Origin: UBA9676 sp036522155
Lineage (GTDB): Bacteria > Actinomycetota > Actinomycetes > Streptosporangiales > Streptosporangiaceae
Direction of reading: 5' to 3'
Length of the DNA stretch: 36,142 nucleotides
NCBI GenBank assembly: GCA_036522155.1
Contig: DATDGI010000097.1
Coordinates: forward strand, 1-36,142
Shown here: positions 18,587-26,512 of the stretch, piece by piece
Numbering within the stretch: position 1 is the stretch's first letter
How the letters are laid out: the number at the start of each line of letters is the position of its first letter
The notes under the pieces: model-generated
Told to the model about the DNA's origin: nothing
What the model saw: only the letters and a program-made list of their open reading frames with translations
The model's database searches: none
Program-made: the position numbers and the translations under genes

Positions 18587-18871
18587 GTGATCACCATCGG
18601 TGATAGCTCGTACGAGACTGAGGAAGTGCGCGCAGCGCTTGGCATCCTTATAGATGCCCCGGGTGTGATGGTCAGGCAGCCGCTGGCCCGTGCCGGTAAC
18701 GCGCTGTCCGGCATGGACTACCACGCGATTGCCCGTTCCGAGTTGCTCGCCTACCCCGAGCTGAGGATGGCTCCCGGCTCGCACAGCGAGCCCACGCCGC
18801 ACGTGAAGACGGCGGTGATCCACTACCTGGAGAGGGTGCTCACGGAGGCCGCGGCCTCCCGCACCTTGTAA
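18587..18871 (+). CDS. Hypothetical protein, 94 residues
   Basis: I do not recognise this family. The product is soluble, with an acidic first half (ITIGDSSYETEEVRAALGIL), a central MDYHAIARSELLAYPELRM and a helix-forming C-terminus (HVKTAVIHYLERVLTEAA). No membrane segment, signal peptide or Cys is present. The start is the GTG at 18587 because GGGAGGAA lies directly upstream and the promoter at 18507-18535 would not include the earlier ATG. It is a self-contained transcription unit: its own promoter, one gene and a strong hairpin downstream. This argues that it is a real gene despite being short. It follows the kinase pseudogene and faces the NYN gene. Confidence 0.6.
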   Translation: MITIGDSSYETEEVRAALGILIDAPGVMVRQPLARAGNALSGMDYHAIARSELLAYPELRMAPGSHSEPTPHVKTAVIHYLERVLTEAAASRTL

Positions 18872-18882
18872 ATCCAACGAAG

Positions 18883-18923
18883 CCAGAGCCCAGGCCACCC
18901 GTGTGGGAGGGCCTGGGCTCTGG
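18883..18923. terminator. Strong 14-bp hairpin between converging genes
   Basis: CCAGAGCCCAGGCC (18883-18896) and GGCCTGGGCTCTGG (18910-18923) form a perfect 14-base stem with a 13-base loop. It starts 11 bases after the stop of the 94-residue gene. It also lies beyond the 3' end of the leftward NYN gene, so it can serve both strands. No T-run is present, which is common in high-GC terminators. Confidence 0.75.
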
Positions 18924-18995
18924 CACGTTCCGAGTCAGGCGCGGAGGGCATACCTCAGGCGCGTTTTCCGGCACCATGGCGCTCTGCGCTGGGGT

Positions 18996-19577
18996 TCAGC
19001 CGACATCATCCCCGTAGGGGACGTAGGCGTGGAGGACCTCCCGGCCCGTGGGAACGAGCCGGCCGGTGGCACTCCAGCCCGCTACGTCGGCCCACGGCCC
19101 TGGTGAACGTCGCAGGTTGGCTACTGCTTCCAGGGCGGGTTTCATGTCCGTGTCGGTGGACATGAGGATGCCCACGTCGTAATCGCCGCGGACGGCCATC
19201 AGGGCGAAATCAAGGGCGAGAGCAGCGTCGATACCTTTCTCCTGGGGCCGCTCGCCGACCCGGCTCCGGGCGGGCCAGCCCTGGGGATAACGGAGAGGAC
19301 GCGTGATCAGCTCGACTAAGGGTGACCGCTGCCAGGCAGCGTGCTGACGGCGACTTGCTGCGTAGCCACGCGGGTCGAGCTTGCCGTCAGGCTGCCCCCG
19401 GTAGATCCGCACCTGGTGAAGCTGGCGGTCGAACGGGCTGTCGTCGGCCAGGTGCTGGGCCAGGGCTACCGGGTCAACCTGGCCCTGCCAGTGTGGAGCG
19501 TTGAGAGTGCAGAATGCCTCGCGGGCTCCCTTGTAGACGTTCTGCCAGTCAAGGAACACGACAACCCGGTCAGGCAT
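18996..19577 (-). CDS. NYN (PIN-like) domain protein, probable RNase
   Basis: A 193-residue protein of the NYN family, a branch of the PIN nuclease fold that cuts RNA using Mg2+. The first conserved strand is RVVVFLDWQNVYKGAREAF (residues ~3-21), carrying the first acidic residue and the NxY-like element. The central KGIDAALALDFALMAV carries the second Asp, and DYDVGILMSTDTDMKPALEA carries the DTD cluster that completes the acidic site. Hence all catalytic acidic positions look intact. The ATG at 19577 has GGAGG about 10 bases upstream, better than the upstream in-frame start. It forms a single-gene unit, and I see no antitoxin-like partner beside it. Confidence 0.85.
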   Translation of the reverse strand: MPDRVVVFLDWQNVYKGAREAFCTLNAPHWQGQVDPVALAQHLADDSPFDRQLHQVRIYRGQPDGKLDPRGYAASRRQHAAWQRSPLVELITRPLRYPQGWPARSRVGERPQEKGIDAALALDFALMAVRGDYDVGILMSTDTDMKPALEAVANLRRSPGPWADVAGWSATGRLVPTGREVLHAYVPYGDDVG

Positions 19578-19594
19578 TGGGGAGGCCTCCTGCA

Positions 19595-19639
19595 AACAAA
19601 TAATCCCCGCCAGTGCGGACCGAGGCCCGGACGGCGGGG
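19595..19639 (-). terminator. Terminator-like hairpin after the EEP gene
   Basis: On the minus strand, CCCCGCC and GGCGGGG (+ strand 19633-19639 and 19605-19611) form a 7-base stem around a 21-base loop, followed by ATTATTTGTTT. It lies downstream of the EEP gene and just before the NYN ribosome-binding site, so it could also be a structured leader of the NYN mRNA. Confidence 0.45.
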
Positions 19640-19695
19640 AGCAGTGACGTAAATGTAACATCCGCTGCCGCCTGGAACTTCCCCGGCCCGAACTG

Positions 19696-20517
19696 TCATG
19701 GAACCGTTACCGGGAAACTCAATACGGAAAATCCTGCTGATACCGCCACCGTCTGACCGTAGCGGTATGCCGGGAGCAGTGCGGCAGAGGCAGGCAGAAG
19801 GATGCTATGAATTACCAAGCTCGCGACTAACTTCAGAGCCTGGACGCGGGCCCGGACCGGGAGGTGGTCCGAGCCCACCGGGGGCAGCACCTGGCCATCG
19901 CAGCCACGCAGGCCGCGTCCGGTGAGCACGTGGTCGAGCTGGATCAGCGGCCGGTGGGCGGGAAAGGTGCGGCCGCTGACGGCGGCGGAGTAGCCTGCCG
20001 CCAGCCCGGTGACCGGGGCGGGCATGTTGAGATCGCCGGCGATCACCGCGGCGCCGTTCGTGGCGAGCCGCCGGGTCAGCCGCAGCAGCTGGACCGGGCT
20101 GAAGAAGCGGTGGGTCAGGTGCGCGTTGGCCACCACCAGGCTGTCCCCGGCCGGAGTGGTGACCGTGACCAGCTGCGCGACCCGGCCGATCGGATCTCCA
20201 GGGAACCGGCCGAGGGCGACCCGCTGGTAGCCGGTGACCGGCAGCGCGGTGAGCACGGCCAGGCCCCACCGCCCGTGGCGGGCGTCGGGCGCGATGCCCA
20301 GGCGGCTCAGGCTGGTGCCGGCCAGCAGGTCGGCCCGGATCAGCTGGGCGCCGAGCGCCCGGGCTGCCGCCGCGGCCGGGTCCGGCCGCCCGGCCGGCTG
20401 CCACGCCTCCTGCAGCAGGATCAGGTCGGCGTCCAGCTCACGGCACGCGGTCACCACGTCGAACGGCCTGCCGTCGGCCCCGTAGCCGGCGTGCAGGTTC
20501 AGGCTGGCGATGATCAC
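19696..20517 (-). CDS. Endonuclease/exonuclease/phosphatase family protein
   Basis: A 273-residue Mg2+-dependent phosphodiesterase of the EEP superfamily. The motifs are complete and in order: IIASLNLHAGYG at the N-terminus (Asn), ADLILLQEAWQP (catalytic Glu), VVANAHLTH, AVIAGDLNMPAP (Asp and Asn), LIQLDHVLTG and VGSDHLPVRARV (the terminal Asp-His). The substrate may be a nucleic acid, a phospholipid or an inositol phosphate. No signal peptide is present, so it is cytoplasmic. The start is the GTG at 20517, preceded by GGAGAGG. The frame is open for another 190 codons upstream, but that region is the shadow of the divergent membrane protein gene. The C-terminal ~45 residues after the last motif are hydrophobic and unusual. 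Confidence 0.85.
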   Translation of the reverse strand: MIIASLNLHAGYGADGRPFDVVTACRELDADLILLQEAWQPAGRPDPAAAAARALGAQLIRADLLAGTSLSRLGIAPDARHGRWGLAVLTALPVTGYQRVALGRFPGDPIGRVAQLVTVTTPAGDSLVVANAHLTHRFFSPVQLLRLTRRLATNGAAVIAGDLNMPAPVTGLAAGYSAAVSGRTFPAHRPLIQLDHVLTGRGLRGCDGQVLPPVGSDHLPVRARVQALKLVASLVIHSILLPASAALLPAYRYGQTVAVSAGFSVLSFPVTVP

Positions 20518-20644
20518 AGCTGGCAGCCTCTCCGGCAACAAGGTCTGGCCGTCCGGCCACTGCAACGTCGCCTTCCGGCAGGCAGACAGCCCGCATTGGT
20601 CAGGTGGTGATGGAACCGAGGACGATCTGCCCCGGAGGAACCCC

Positions 20645-21031
20645 ATGTGCAAGTCCGGTTCAGTCTGCTGCGGATGCGGCACAACTTCCAGCGGAATCGG
20701 CACGGCGCTGACCGTGATCATTGTGGTCGGCCTGGTGAGCGCGGCGGTAGCAGCCATCAGCGCCGTCCTCACCGCGATCCTGGTCGCGGTGCTCGGCCTG
20801 GCCGCGCTCGGCGCCATCGCGCTGGCCGTCATCATCTGGCGGACCCGCGTGGTGACCCGCAGGCCCAGTTCCGCGTTCGCGCTGGCGGGCCGGGCCCGGC
20901 CGGCCCTGACCACCCGCCAGCCCATGGCCGTCCCAGCCCGGCCGGTGCGCCCGCCGCTCGCCATCGGGCAACGGGCCCCTGTGCCCGCCCCGCTGGCCGT
21001 GCCGCAGCCGGAGGAGATCCGGGTCCACTGA
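20645..21031 (+). CDS. Small two-helix membrane protein with Cys-rich N-terminus
   Basis: A 128-residue protein I cannot assign to a family. It begins MCKSGSVCCGCGTTSSG, with four Cys in the first eleven residues. Two membrane helices follow (ALTVIIVVGLVSAAVAAISA, then AILVAVLGLAALGAIALAVI), ending at about residue 67. A Pro/Arg/Ala-rich tail of about 60 residues follows and is probably cytoplasmic. The ATG at 20645 has a good GGAGGA ribosome-binding site, and the frame has no strong start before it. It is divergent from the EEP gene with 127 bases between the starts. The Cys cluster could bind metal or form disulphides, but nothing here decides this. Confidence 0.65.
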   Translation: MCKSGSVCCGCGTTSSGIGTALTVIIVVGLVSAAVAAISAVLTAILVAVLGLAALGAIALAVIIWRTRVVTRRPSSAFALAGRARPALTTRQPMAVPARPVRPPLAIGQRAPVPAPLAVPQPEEIRVH

Positions 21032-21131
21032 GATCGCTCGCCCGCGCCCCACGACCAGCGCGGTCGGCCGCCGCTACCGGTGCCTGTCACCGGGCCGTGA
21101 CCCGGTCAAGATGCCGTACGCTACTGCCGGG

Positions 21132-21165
21132 CAGCGCCAAACTGCCGGCAGCGCCAGACTGCGGG
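21132..21165 (+). repeat. Tandem 17-bp direct repeat before the methyltransferase gene
   Basis: Two head-to-tail 17-base units (21132-21148 and 21149-21165) share 15 of 17 positions, with consensus CAGCGCCARACTGCSGG. They lie between a possible -10 box (TACGCT, 21117-21122) and the GTG start at 21174, so they would be in the 5' leader. They may be a regulator site or only a local duplication. Confidence 0.6.
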
Positions 21166-21173
21166 AAGGTGCC

Positions 21174-22004
21174 GTGACGCAGGATTCGCCGAAGGGCCTG
21201 GCCGGGGACGATGGGGCCGTGTCAGCGCTCGACACCGCGGTGGCGCACCAGGCGCGGATCTATGACTACTGGCTGGGCGGCAAGGACAACTTCGCGGTCG
21301 ACCGGGAGGCCGCCGAGCAGGCGATCGCGGCCTACCCGCCGATCCTGCGTGCCGTCCGGGCCCAGCGGGCGTTCCTGGCCCGCGCGGTGCGGTACCTGGC
21401 CGAGCAGGCCGGCATCCGGCAATTCCTCGACATCGGCACCGGCATCCCCACTGCGAACAACACCCACGAGGTTGCCCAGGCAGCCGCGCCTGATGCCAGG
21501 ATCGTCTATGTCGACAACGACCCCATGGTGCTCGCGCACGCCAGGGCGCTGCTGACCAGCACGCCGCAAGGCGCGACCGCCTATCTGGACGCTGACCTGC
21601 GCGACCCGGACACGATCCTGGCCCAGGCCGCCGGCCTGCTCGATTTCGGTCAGCCGGTCGCCATCATGCTGATCGGCATCTTGCAGTTGATCCCAGACAG
21701 CGATGACCCACGCGGGATCGTCTCCCGCCTGGTCGGGGCGGTGCCGCCGGGCAGCTGGCTCGCGGTGTACCACCCGGCCAGCGACATCGACCAGCACCGG
21801 GTCACCGAGGCGGTCCGCCGGGTCAATGCCCAGTCGGCCTCGCCGACCACGCTGCGTACTCATGCCGAGGTGGCCCGGTTCTTCGACGGCCTGCAGTTGC
21901 TAGAACCTGGCCTGGTGCAGGTGCACAAGTGGCAGCCAGCCTCGGTCGTGCTCGCCGATAGCGACCAGATCGCTGCCTACGCCGGGCTGGCCCGCAAGCC
22001 CTGA
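21174..22004 (+). CDS. S-adenosylmethionine-dependent methyltransferase (PF04672 type)
   Basis: A 276-residue protein of the actinobacterial S-adenosyl methyltransferase family formerly DUF574. It opens with the hallmark HQARIYDYWLGGKDNFAVD (residues ~25-43), then has the SAM-binding strand FLDIGTGIPTANNTHEVAQ (~85-103) and IVYVDNDPMVLAHARAL, whose acidic residue contacts the ribose. The rest (IMLIGILQLIPDSDDP, PPGSWLAVYHPASD, RTHAEVARFFDGLQLLEPGL) completes the fold. The methyl acceptor is unknown for the family. The GTG at 21174 is chosen over the ATG at 21111 because GGGAAGG precedes it and the earlier ATG would lie upstream of the likely -10 box. Confidence 0.88.
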   Translation: MTQDSPKGLAGDDGAVSALDTAVAHQARIYDYWLGGKDNFAVDREAAEQAIAAYPPILRAVRAQRAFLARAVRYLAEQAGIRQFLDIGTGIPTANNTHEVAQAAAPDARIVYVDNDPMVLAHARALLTSTPQGATAYLDADLRDPDTILAQAAGLLDFGQPVAIMLIGILQLIPDSDDPRGIVSRLVGAVPPGSWLAVYHPASDIDQHRVTEAVRRVNAQSASPTTLRTHAEVARFFDGLQLLEPGLVQVHKWQPASVVLADSDQIAAYAGLARKP

Positions 22005-22029
22005 CCCGCTTGCCGTCGCCAGGCTGCGA

Positions 22030-23025
22030 TCAGGCAGCGGAGCCAAAGTGCTGGCCACGCTTATCGGGGTCTGTGTGGTCGTGGCGGTGCACGCCGAGCG
22101 CGCGCTTGGCGTCCTGGACGGCGAGATCGGCGTTGATCGCCGCGCCCGCGGTCAGCCCGGCCGCCGCGGCCGTGATGACTTGTGCCTGGATGTTGGCGAG
22201 GTTGCCGGCCGCCCACACGCCGGGCGCACTGGTCGCGCCGGCCGGGTCGGTCTGGATCTGGGTTCCGATCACCTGCCCGCCCGCCGTCACCTCGACCGGG
22301 GCCAGGCCGAGCGGAGCGAGCAGCTCGGCCCGGGCGGCCACCCGCGGCGCGACGATGAGCGTGTCCAGGGGAACGCGGGTGCCGTCGGCGAGCTCGGCCC
22401 CGGTCAGGCCGCTGCCGCTGGCCTCGACGTGGGTGACCGTGCCCTCGATGACCGCGATGCCGAGCGCGCTGAGCTGTTCCCGCTGCTCGCCGGCTAGCTC
22501 GGGTGCGGTGTGGGCCAGCACGGTCACGTGCTGGCTGAGCTGGCGGAACAGCAGCGCCTGGTGCACGGCGCCCGGGCCGGTAGCCAGAATGCCGATGTGC
22601 CGGTCCCGTACTTCCCACCCGTGGCAATACGGGCAGTGCAGGACATCGATGCCCCACCGCTCAGCCAGGCCTGGCACCTCCGGAAGCTCATCGCGCAGCC
22701 CGGTCGCCACCAGCAGCCGGCGCGCGCTCATCGCCCGGCCACCGATCTGAACCCCGAAGCGCTCGCCGTCCCGGCTCAGCGCGGTGACCCGGCCGGCCTC
22801 GACGCGGCCGCCGTATCTGGTCACCTCCTCGCGGCCCGCCGCGTAGATCTGCGCCGGCGGCGTGCCGTCGCGGGTGAGGAAGTTGTGCACGTGCGAGGCC
22901 GGGGCGTTGCGCGGGTCGCCCGCGTCAACCACCAGCACCGATCGGCGGGACCGTGCCAGCGCGACCGCGCCGGCGAGCCCGGCCGCGCCCCCGCCGACCA
23001 CCACGACGTCATAGCTCTCGCTCAT
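22030..23025 (-). CDS. Thioredoxin-reductase-like FAD/NAD(P) oxidoreductase
   Basis: A 331-residue flavoprotein with the thioredoxin reductase layout. The FAD-binding site is YDVVVVGGGAAGLAGAVALA at residues 5-24, followed by VLVVDAGDPRNAPASHVHNF. The redox-active pair is in HCPYCHGWEVRD (about residues 137-148). The NAD(P) domain holds IGILATGPGAVHQALLF, and the C-terminal FAD contact is GVWAAGNLANIQAQVITAA. The CxxC sits in the second domain as in TrxB, but no thioredoxin gene is adjacent, so a small-molecule disulphide, as in gliotoxin- or holomycin-type oxidases, is also possible. The ATG at 23025 is chosen because the domain begins within four residues. It is divergent from the XRE-cupin regulator, which probably controls it. 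Confidence 0.88.
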   Translation of the reverse strand: MSESYDVVVVGGGAAGLAGAVALARSRRSVLVVDAGDPRNAPASHVHNFLTRDGTPPAQIYAAGREEVTRYGGRVEAGRVTALSRDGERFGVQIGGRAMSARRLLVATGLRDELPEVPGLAERWGIDVLHCPYCHGWEVRDRHIGILATGPGAVHQALLFRQLSQHVTVLAHTAPELAGEQREQLSALGIAVIEGTVTHVEASGSGLTGAELADGTRVPLDTLIVAPRVAARAELLAPLGLAPVEVTAGGQVIGTQIQTDPAGATSAPGVWAAGNLANIQAQVITAAAAGLTAGAAINADLAVQDAKRALGVHRHDHTDPDKRGQHFGSAA

Positions 23026-23054
23026 GCGCCCACGATCGGCCGCGGCACGGCCAG

Positions 23055-23089
23055 TTGACAAACCCTTTTGCCGAAGCAGCAATAGATAT
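23055..23089. promoter_or_regulatory. Divergent control region of flavoprotein and XRE-cupin genes
   Basis: A consensus TTGACA lies at 23055-23060 in an AT-richer stretch that ends in AATAGATAT just before the GTG at 23090. The best -10 candidates are not at ideal spacing, so the exact promoter is unclear. The whole gap between the divergent starts is only 64 bases, so one bound repressor could affect both genes. Confidence 0.4.
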
Positions 23090-23671
23090 GTGGACGGTGA
23101 CCCGGTGCTCGGTGCGGTCGGCCCGCGCCTGCGTTCACTGCGCCAGCAGCGAGGCGCCACCCTCGCCAGCGTCTCGGCCGCTACCGGCATCTCGGTGAGC
23201 ACGCTATCGCGGCTGGAATCCCGCGGCCGCAAGCCAACCCTGGAGCTGCTGCTGGCCCTGGCCCGCGCCTACCAGGTCCCACTCGACGAAGTCGTCGGCA
23301 TGCCGCCAGGCGACCCGCGCGTCCGCGCCAGGCCAGTGCGCCGCCACGGCCGCACCCTCATCCCGCTGACCAAGCGGCCCGGCGGGCCGCGGGCCTACAA
23401 GATGCTCCTGCCGCCCGCCGAACCCGAAACCGAACTACGCACCCACGAGGGCTACGAATGGATGTACGTGCTGTCCGGCCGCGTGCGGCTGCGGCTCGCC
23501 GAGCATGACGTCGTCATGAAGGCCGGTGAGGCCGCTGAGTTCGACACCCGCACCCCGCACTGGTTCGGTAGCGCCGGACCAGAACCTGCCGAACTGCTCG
23601 TCCTGTTCGGGGCCCAGGGCGAACGCATGCACATCCGCGCCCGCCCACGCGACAGACACCGACCTCCATAA
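23090..23671 (+). CDS. XRE-family regulator with C-terminal cupin domain
   Basis: A 193-residue regulator. Residues about 8-66 form the helix-turn-helix: GPRLRSLRQQRGATLASVSA, then TGISVSTLSRLESRGRKPTL as turn and recognition helix, then LLLALARAYQVPLDEVVG. Residues about 105-185 form a cupin barrel (TELRTHEGYEWMYVLSGRVR, EAAEFDTRTPHWFGSAG, ELLVLFG) that senses a small ligand. The GTG at 23090 starts just before the domain; GTG 23105 is an alternative. A regulator of this type facing an NAD(P)/FAD oxidoreductase is a recurrent actinobacterial pair, so it probably represses the flavoprotein gene and itself from the shared gap. Confidence 0.85.
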   Translation: MDGDPVLGAVGPRLRSLRQQRGATLASVSAATGISVSTLSRLESRGRKPTLELLLALARAYQVPLDEVVGMPPGDPRVRARPVRRHGRTLIPLTKRPGGPRAYKMLLPPAEPETELRTHEGYEWMYVLSGRVRLRLAEHDVVMKAGEAAEFDTRTPHWFGSAGPEPAELLVLFGAQGERMHIRARPRDRHRPP

Positions 23672-23690
23672 CAAGCAACTCACCGGCCGA

Positions 23691-25258
23691 TCACTTGACG
23701 GGTACGGTGTAGGCCACCACTTGCGGATTACTGCTGCCGTTCGCCTTGGTCGGCGGGCTGCCCGCCGGGACGATCACCGTGTTGCCGGCGATGGCGATCG
23801 GCGCGTTCGTTGACGTGGGCAGCTGGCGGCGGAAGACGATCGCGCCGGTGCTGCGGTTGAGGGCGATCAGGACACCGTGGTAGAGCGTGGTGAAGACAAG
23901 ATCATTCGAGACCGTCGCGGCACCGAGCGGCAAGTCCTGCACCTTCGTGGCCCATTCGACCTTGCCGGTGGCGAGGTTGAGTGCCTCCACCTCTCCAGCG
24001 AGAGGGCCGGCGGCCTTAACCGCGACGGGCAGATTCATGCTTGTGTAGGTGAACGGCAGGTCGACAGTGACCACGTAGATGCTGGTGCCGGCGACGGCCA
24101 TGTCGGTCTCGATCCCGCCCACCGATCCGGGAGCAATCGTGAAGGGCACCTTGAGCGTGATCTTATGTTCTAGCGCCAGGAGCGAGTCGTTGTCGTGGCC
24201 GTTGTGCTCGCCGACGGGTGTCTTCCAGATCAGCTTGCCGGTCTGGGCGTTCATCTCATAGACGTAGCCCATCTTGCCGCCGCCAAGGACGACGGGGACC
24301 CCGTTGACGCTGGCCGAGATCGGCGAGGCCTGCATGTCGTGGTCCATGAAGTCGTTGGGCACGCCCTGGTAGTACCAGCGCAGTTGCCCGGTCGCCGCGC
24401 CGAGGTTCACGTCACTGTCGGTGTAAAGCTGGGCGGAGGGATGCGCGATCGCCGAGGCGACCGATTGATAGGGATTGCCGATGCCGAACGTCACCGATCC
24501 GTCGCTGCTGACCAGCGGCGTCTCCCAGGCGCCGCCCGAGCCGAGGCCAATAGCCGCAACACCAGAGTTAGAGCCAAGAACGGTGTTGAATCTCCACAGC
24601 AGTTCGCCGCTTGACGCGCTGAGCGCGAGAAGCACCCGCCGCCGGGTCCCGAGCCGTACGCGCTCGCCAGATACACCCGCCCGTCCGCCACTTGCGGCTG
24701 GATTTCGAACGTCCCCTGGCCCTTGCCGAGCAGATGGCTGTCGACCCAGATCTTCTTGCCGGTGCGGGCATTCAGCGCGAAGACCGTTGTCGGCGAGATT
24801 CCGTACACCGTTCCGCCGGCGACCGCGACGCCGTCCGGTCCCGGTCCGCTCTTCATCGGCGTATTGAGCTGGTACTCCCACTTCAGCTTGCCGGTCGCAA
24901 GCGCCAGCGCGTACACGTTCGCGTCGAGATCCTGGATATAGACGACGCCGTTCATCACGATCGGATTTGCGGCCAGGGCACCAGTCGCGGCCACGCCGGC
25001 CGCCGCGGGTCCCGTGATGTGGAACGTCCAGGCCTGCTTAAGCCCGGACACGTTTGCTGACGTGATCGTCGAGCCCACAGAGTCCCGGGTGTTCGAGAGG
25101 TCGCCGTTTGAATACGGCCAGGACCCAGACGCCAACGGCTTGGGGGCAGCCGGATTGGTGACGGTGACCGGCGGGCTGCTGCATGCCGCCGCCACCAAAC
25201 TGGCCGTGACAAGCACGGCCGCAACGCTGACGTGGCGTCCACTCAAGCTCGTTTTCAT
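23691..25258 (-). pseudogene. PQQ-like beta-propeller lipoprotein with one frameshift
   Basis: Two frames together encode one protein of about 522 residues. The first (from ATG 25258) has a lipoprotein signal: a basic start, hydrophobic ASLVAAAC and then SSPP. It continues with propeller repeats VVYIQDLDANVYALALATGK and VFALNARTGKKIWVD up to VYLASAYGSGPGGG. There the frame changes by one base near 24633-24648, in a C/G run, and continues as VLLALSASSGELLWRFN with blades such as KMGYVYEMNAQTGKLIWKTP and NDFMDHDMQASPI to a natural stop. Adding one base restores the frame exactly. The protein resembles quinoprotein-dehydrogenase or BamB-like propellers. With one lesion in a G-run and every blade otherwise intact, a sequencing error is as likely as a real mutation. 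Confidence 0.75.
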
Positions 25259-25345
25259 CTGACTTCCCTTTCATCTCTCCGCTGGGGGCGTGAGCTGCCA
25301 CTGACCGGGCCCTTCAGGGCGCTTCGTCCGCGGCATGTGCGGGGG

Positions 25346-26335
25346 CTACCGCTCCGGTGTTGTTGCCGCGTTCGTTTCTGCCGCCTTCCTGCCCAGCTCG
25401 GCGTAGTCGTAGGCGGCCTCGGGGTGCGCCCGGACGAGGGCGTCGAGCGTCTTGGCGTCCTCGCCGACCAGGATCCGCCAGGAACCGGAGCGCACCCCGT
25501 CGAGGATGATCGTCGCCGCCTGCGCGGCGCTGACCGGCGCCTTGTCCCGGAAGTCGGCGTTCGCCTGGGCGAGCATCTGGCGCAGGTCATCGGCTGACGC
25601 GCCCTCGGCCAGCACGCCGGCCCGGATCAGCCCGGCCTGCGCGTCGGGGGGGATCAGCTCGGCCAGCTGGGCGTCGCTCATGTCCGCTGGCTCGGGCAGG
25701 CCGCGGGCGCGGATGCTGTTGGCGAGGATGTCGGTGCCCACGTGCCCCGGCATCACGACGGCGACGCGGACACCGGGCGCGTTGGTGCGCAGGTCTTCGA
25801 TGAGTGCCTCGGAGAAGCCCTTGATGGCGAACTTGGCCGTGGCATAGGCGGTGTTCGGCATGCCCGGCCCCAGGGCCGCCCAGAAGCCGTTCACGCTGCT
25901 GGTGTTGACCAGGACGCCGCCGCCGCTCTTGATGAGCAACGGCAGGAACGCGCGGGCGCAGTAATACACGCCCTGCCAGTCGACGGCGAACACGCGCTCC
26001 CACTCCTCCCGGCTGTCGGTGACGAAGCTGGCGCCGCCGCCAATGCCGGCGTTGCTGAACACCAGGTCGACGTGCTCGCTGGCGTGCTGCTCGAGCAGCT
26101 CATCGCGGAACCGCAGGACCTGCGCCTCGTCGGAGACGTCGCAGGCATGGGCGGTGACCCGCACGCCCGGCGGGGCGCCTGCCCGCGCCATGACCGCCGC
26201 CTGCGCGACGGCGTCCGCGTGCCAGTCACACGCCGCGACCGAACATCCCTGCGCCGCCAGCTGGCGGACAAGCTCGCGGCCCATCCCCGAGCCACCGCCC
26301 GTCACCACCGCGAGCTTCCCCGCAAACGAATCCAC
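25346..26335 (-). CDS. Short-chain dehydrogenase/reductase (SDR)
   Basis: A 329-residue NAD(P)-dependent oxidoreductase. The cofactor motif is AVVTGGGSGMGRELVRQLA (residues ~9-27). DVSDE marks the adenine-binding Asp, and LVFSNAGIGGG is the NAG motif (~91-101). The catalytic Ser is in VLVNTSSVNGF (~141-151), with Tyr and Lys in NTAYATAKFAIKGF (~160-173). The length exceeds classical SDRs (~250) because of a C-terminal extension from about residue 215, typical of members acting on larger substrates. The start is GTG 26335 with AAGGAGT about 6 bases upstream. It is divergent from the SPFH gene. The substrate cannot be predicted. Confidence 0.9.
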   Translation of the reverse strand: MDSFAGKLAVVTGGGSGMGRELVRQLAAQGCSVAACDWHADAVAQAAVMARAGAPPGVRVTAHACDVSDEAQVLRFRDELLEQHASEHVDLVFSNAGIGGGASFVTDSREEWERVFAVDWQGVYYCARAFLPLLIKSGGGVLVNTSSVNGFWAALGPGMPNTAYATAKFAIKGFSEALIEDLRTNAPGVRVAVVMPGHVGTDILANSIRARGLPEPADMSDAQLAELIPPDAQAGLIRAGVLAEGASADDLRQMLAQANADFRDKAPVSAAQAATIILDGVRSGSWRILVGEDAKTLDALVRAHPEAAYDYAELGRKAAETNAATTPER

Positions 26336-26457
26336 TGTGACTCCTTCGGTCGGTTCGGATCAGACGGTGACGTGGCCTGTGGTGGCGTATCCGCCGGCCG
26401 GGCGTCCGCGTGCGCTGTGTCCTTCCCGCCACGCCGGGCGGCGCTGCTTGCTGAAAC

Positions 26458-26490
26458 TGATATCATTATGCTAAACACGTGGTATCAGGC
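26458..26490 (+). promoter_or_regulatory. AT-rich palindrome upstream of the SPFH-RHH operon
   Basis: A perfect 8-base palindrome, TGATATCA (26458-26465), is followed by TATGCT (26467-26472), which could be a -10 box, and by a related GTATCA half-site near 26483-26488. The patch stands out as AT-rich in very GC-rich DNA. A repeated TATCA element before an operon that encodes a ribbon-helix-helix protein suggests autoregulation; this is inference. Confidence 0.45.
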
Positions 26491-26512
26491 ACGTCAAGCG
26501 GAGGTGGGTCAT

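Noticed and set aside
20518..21090. 190-codon N-terminal extension of the EEP frame
   Set aside because: It is the shadow of the membrane protein gene at 20645-21031; the EEP domain starts exactly at GTG 20517 after a ribosome-binding site.
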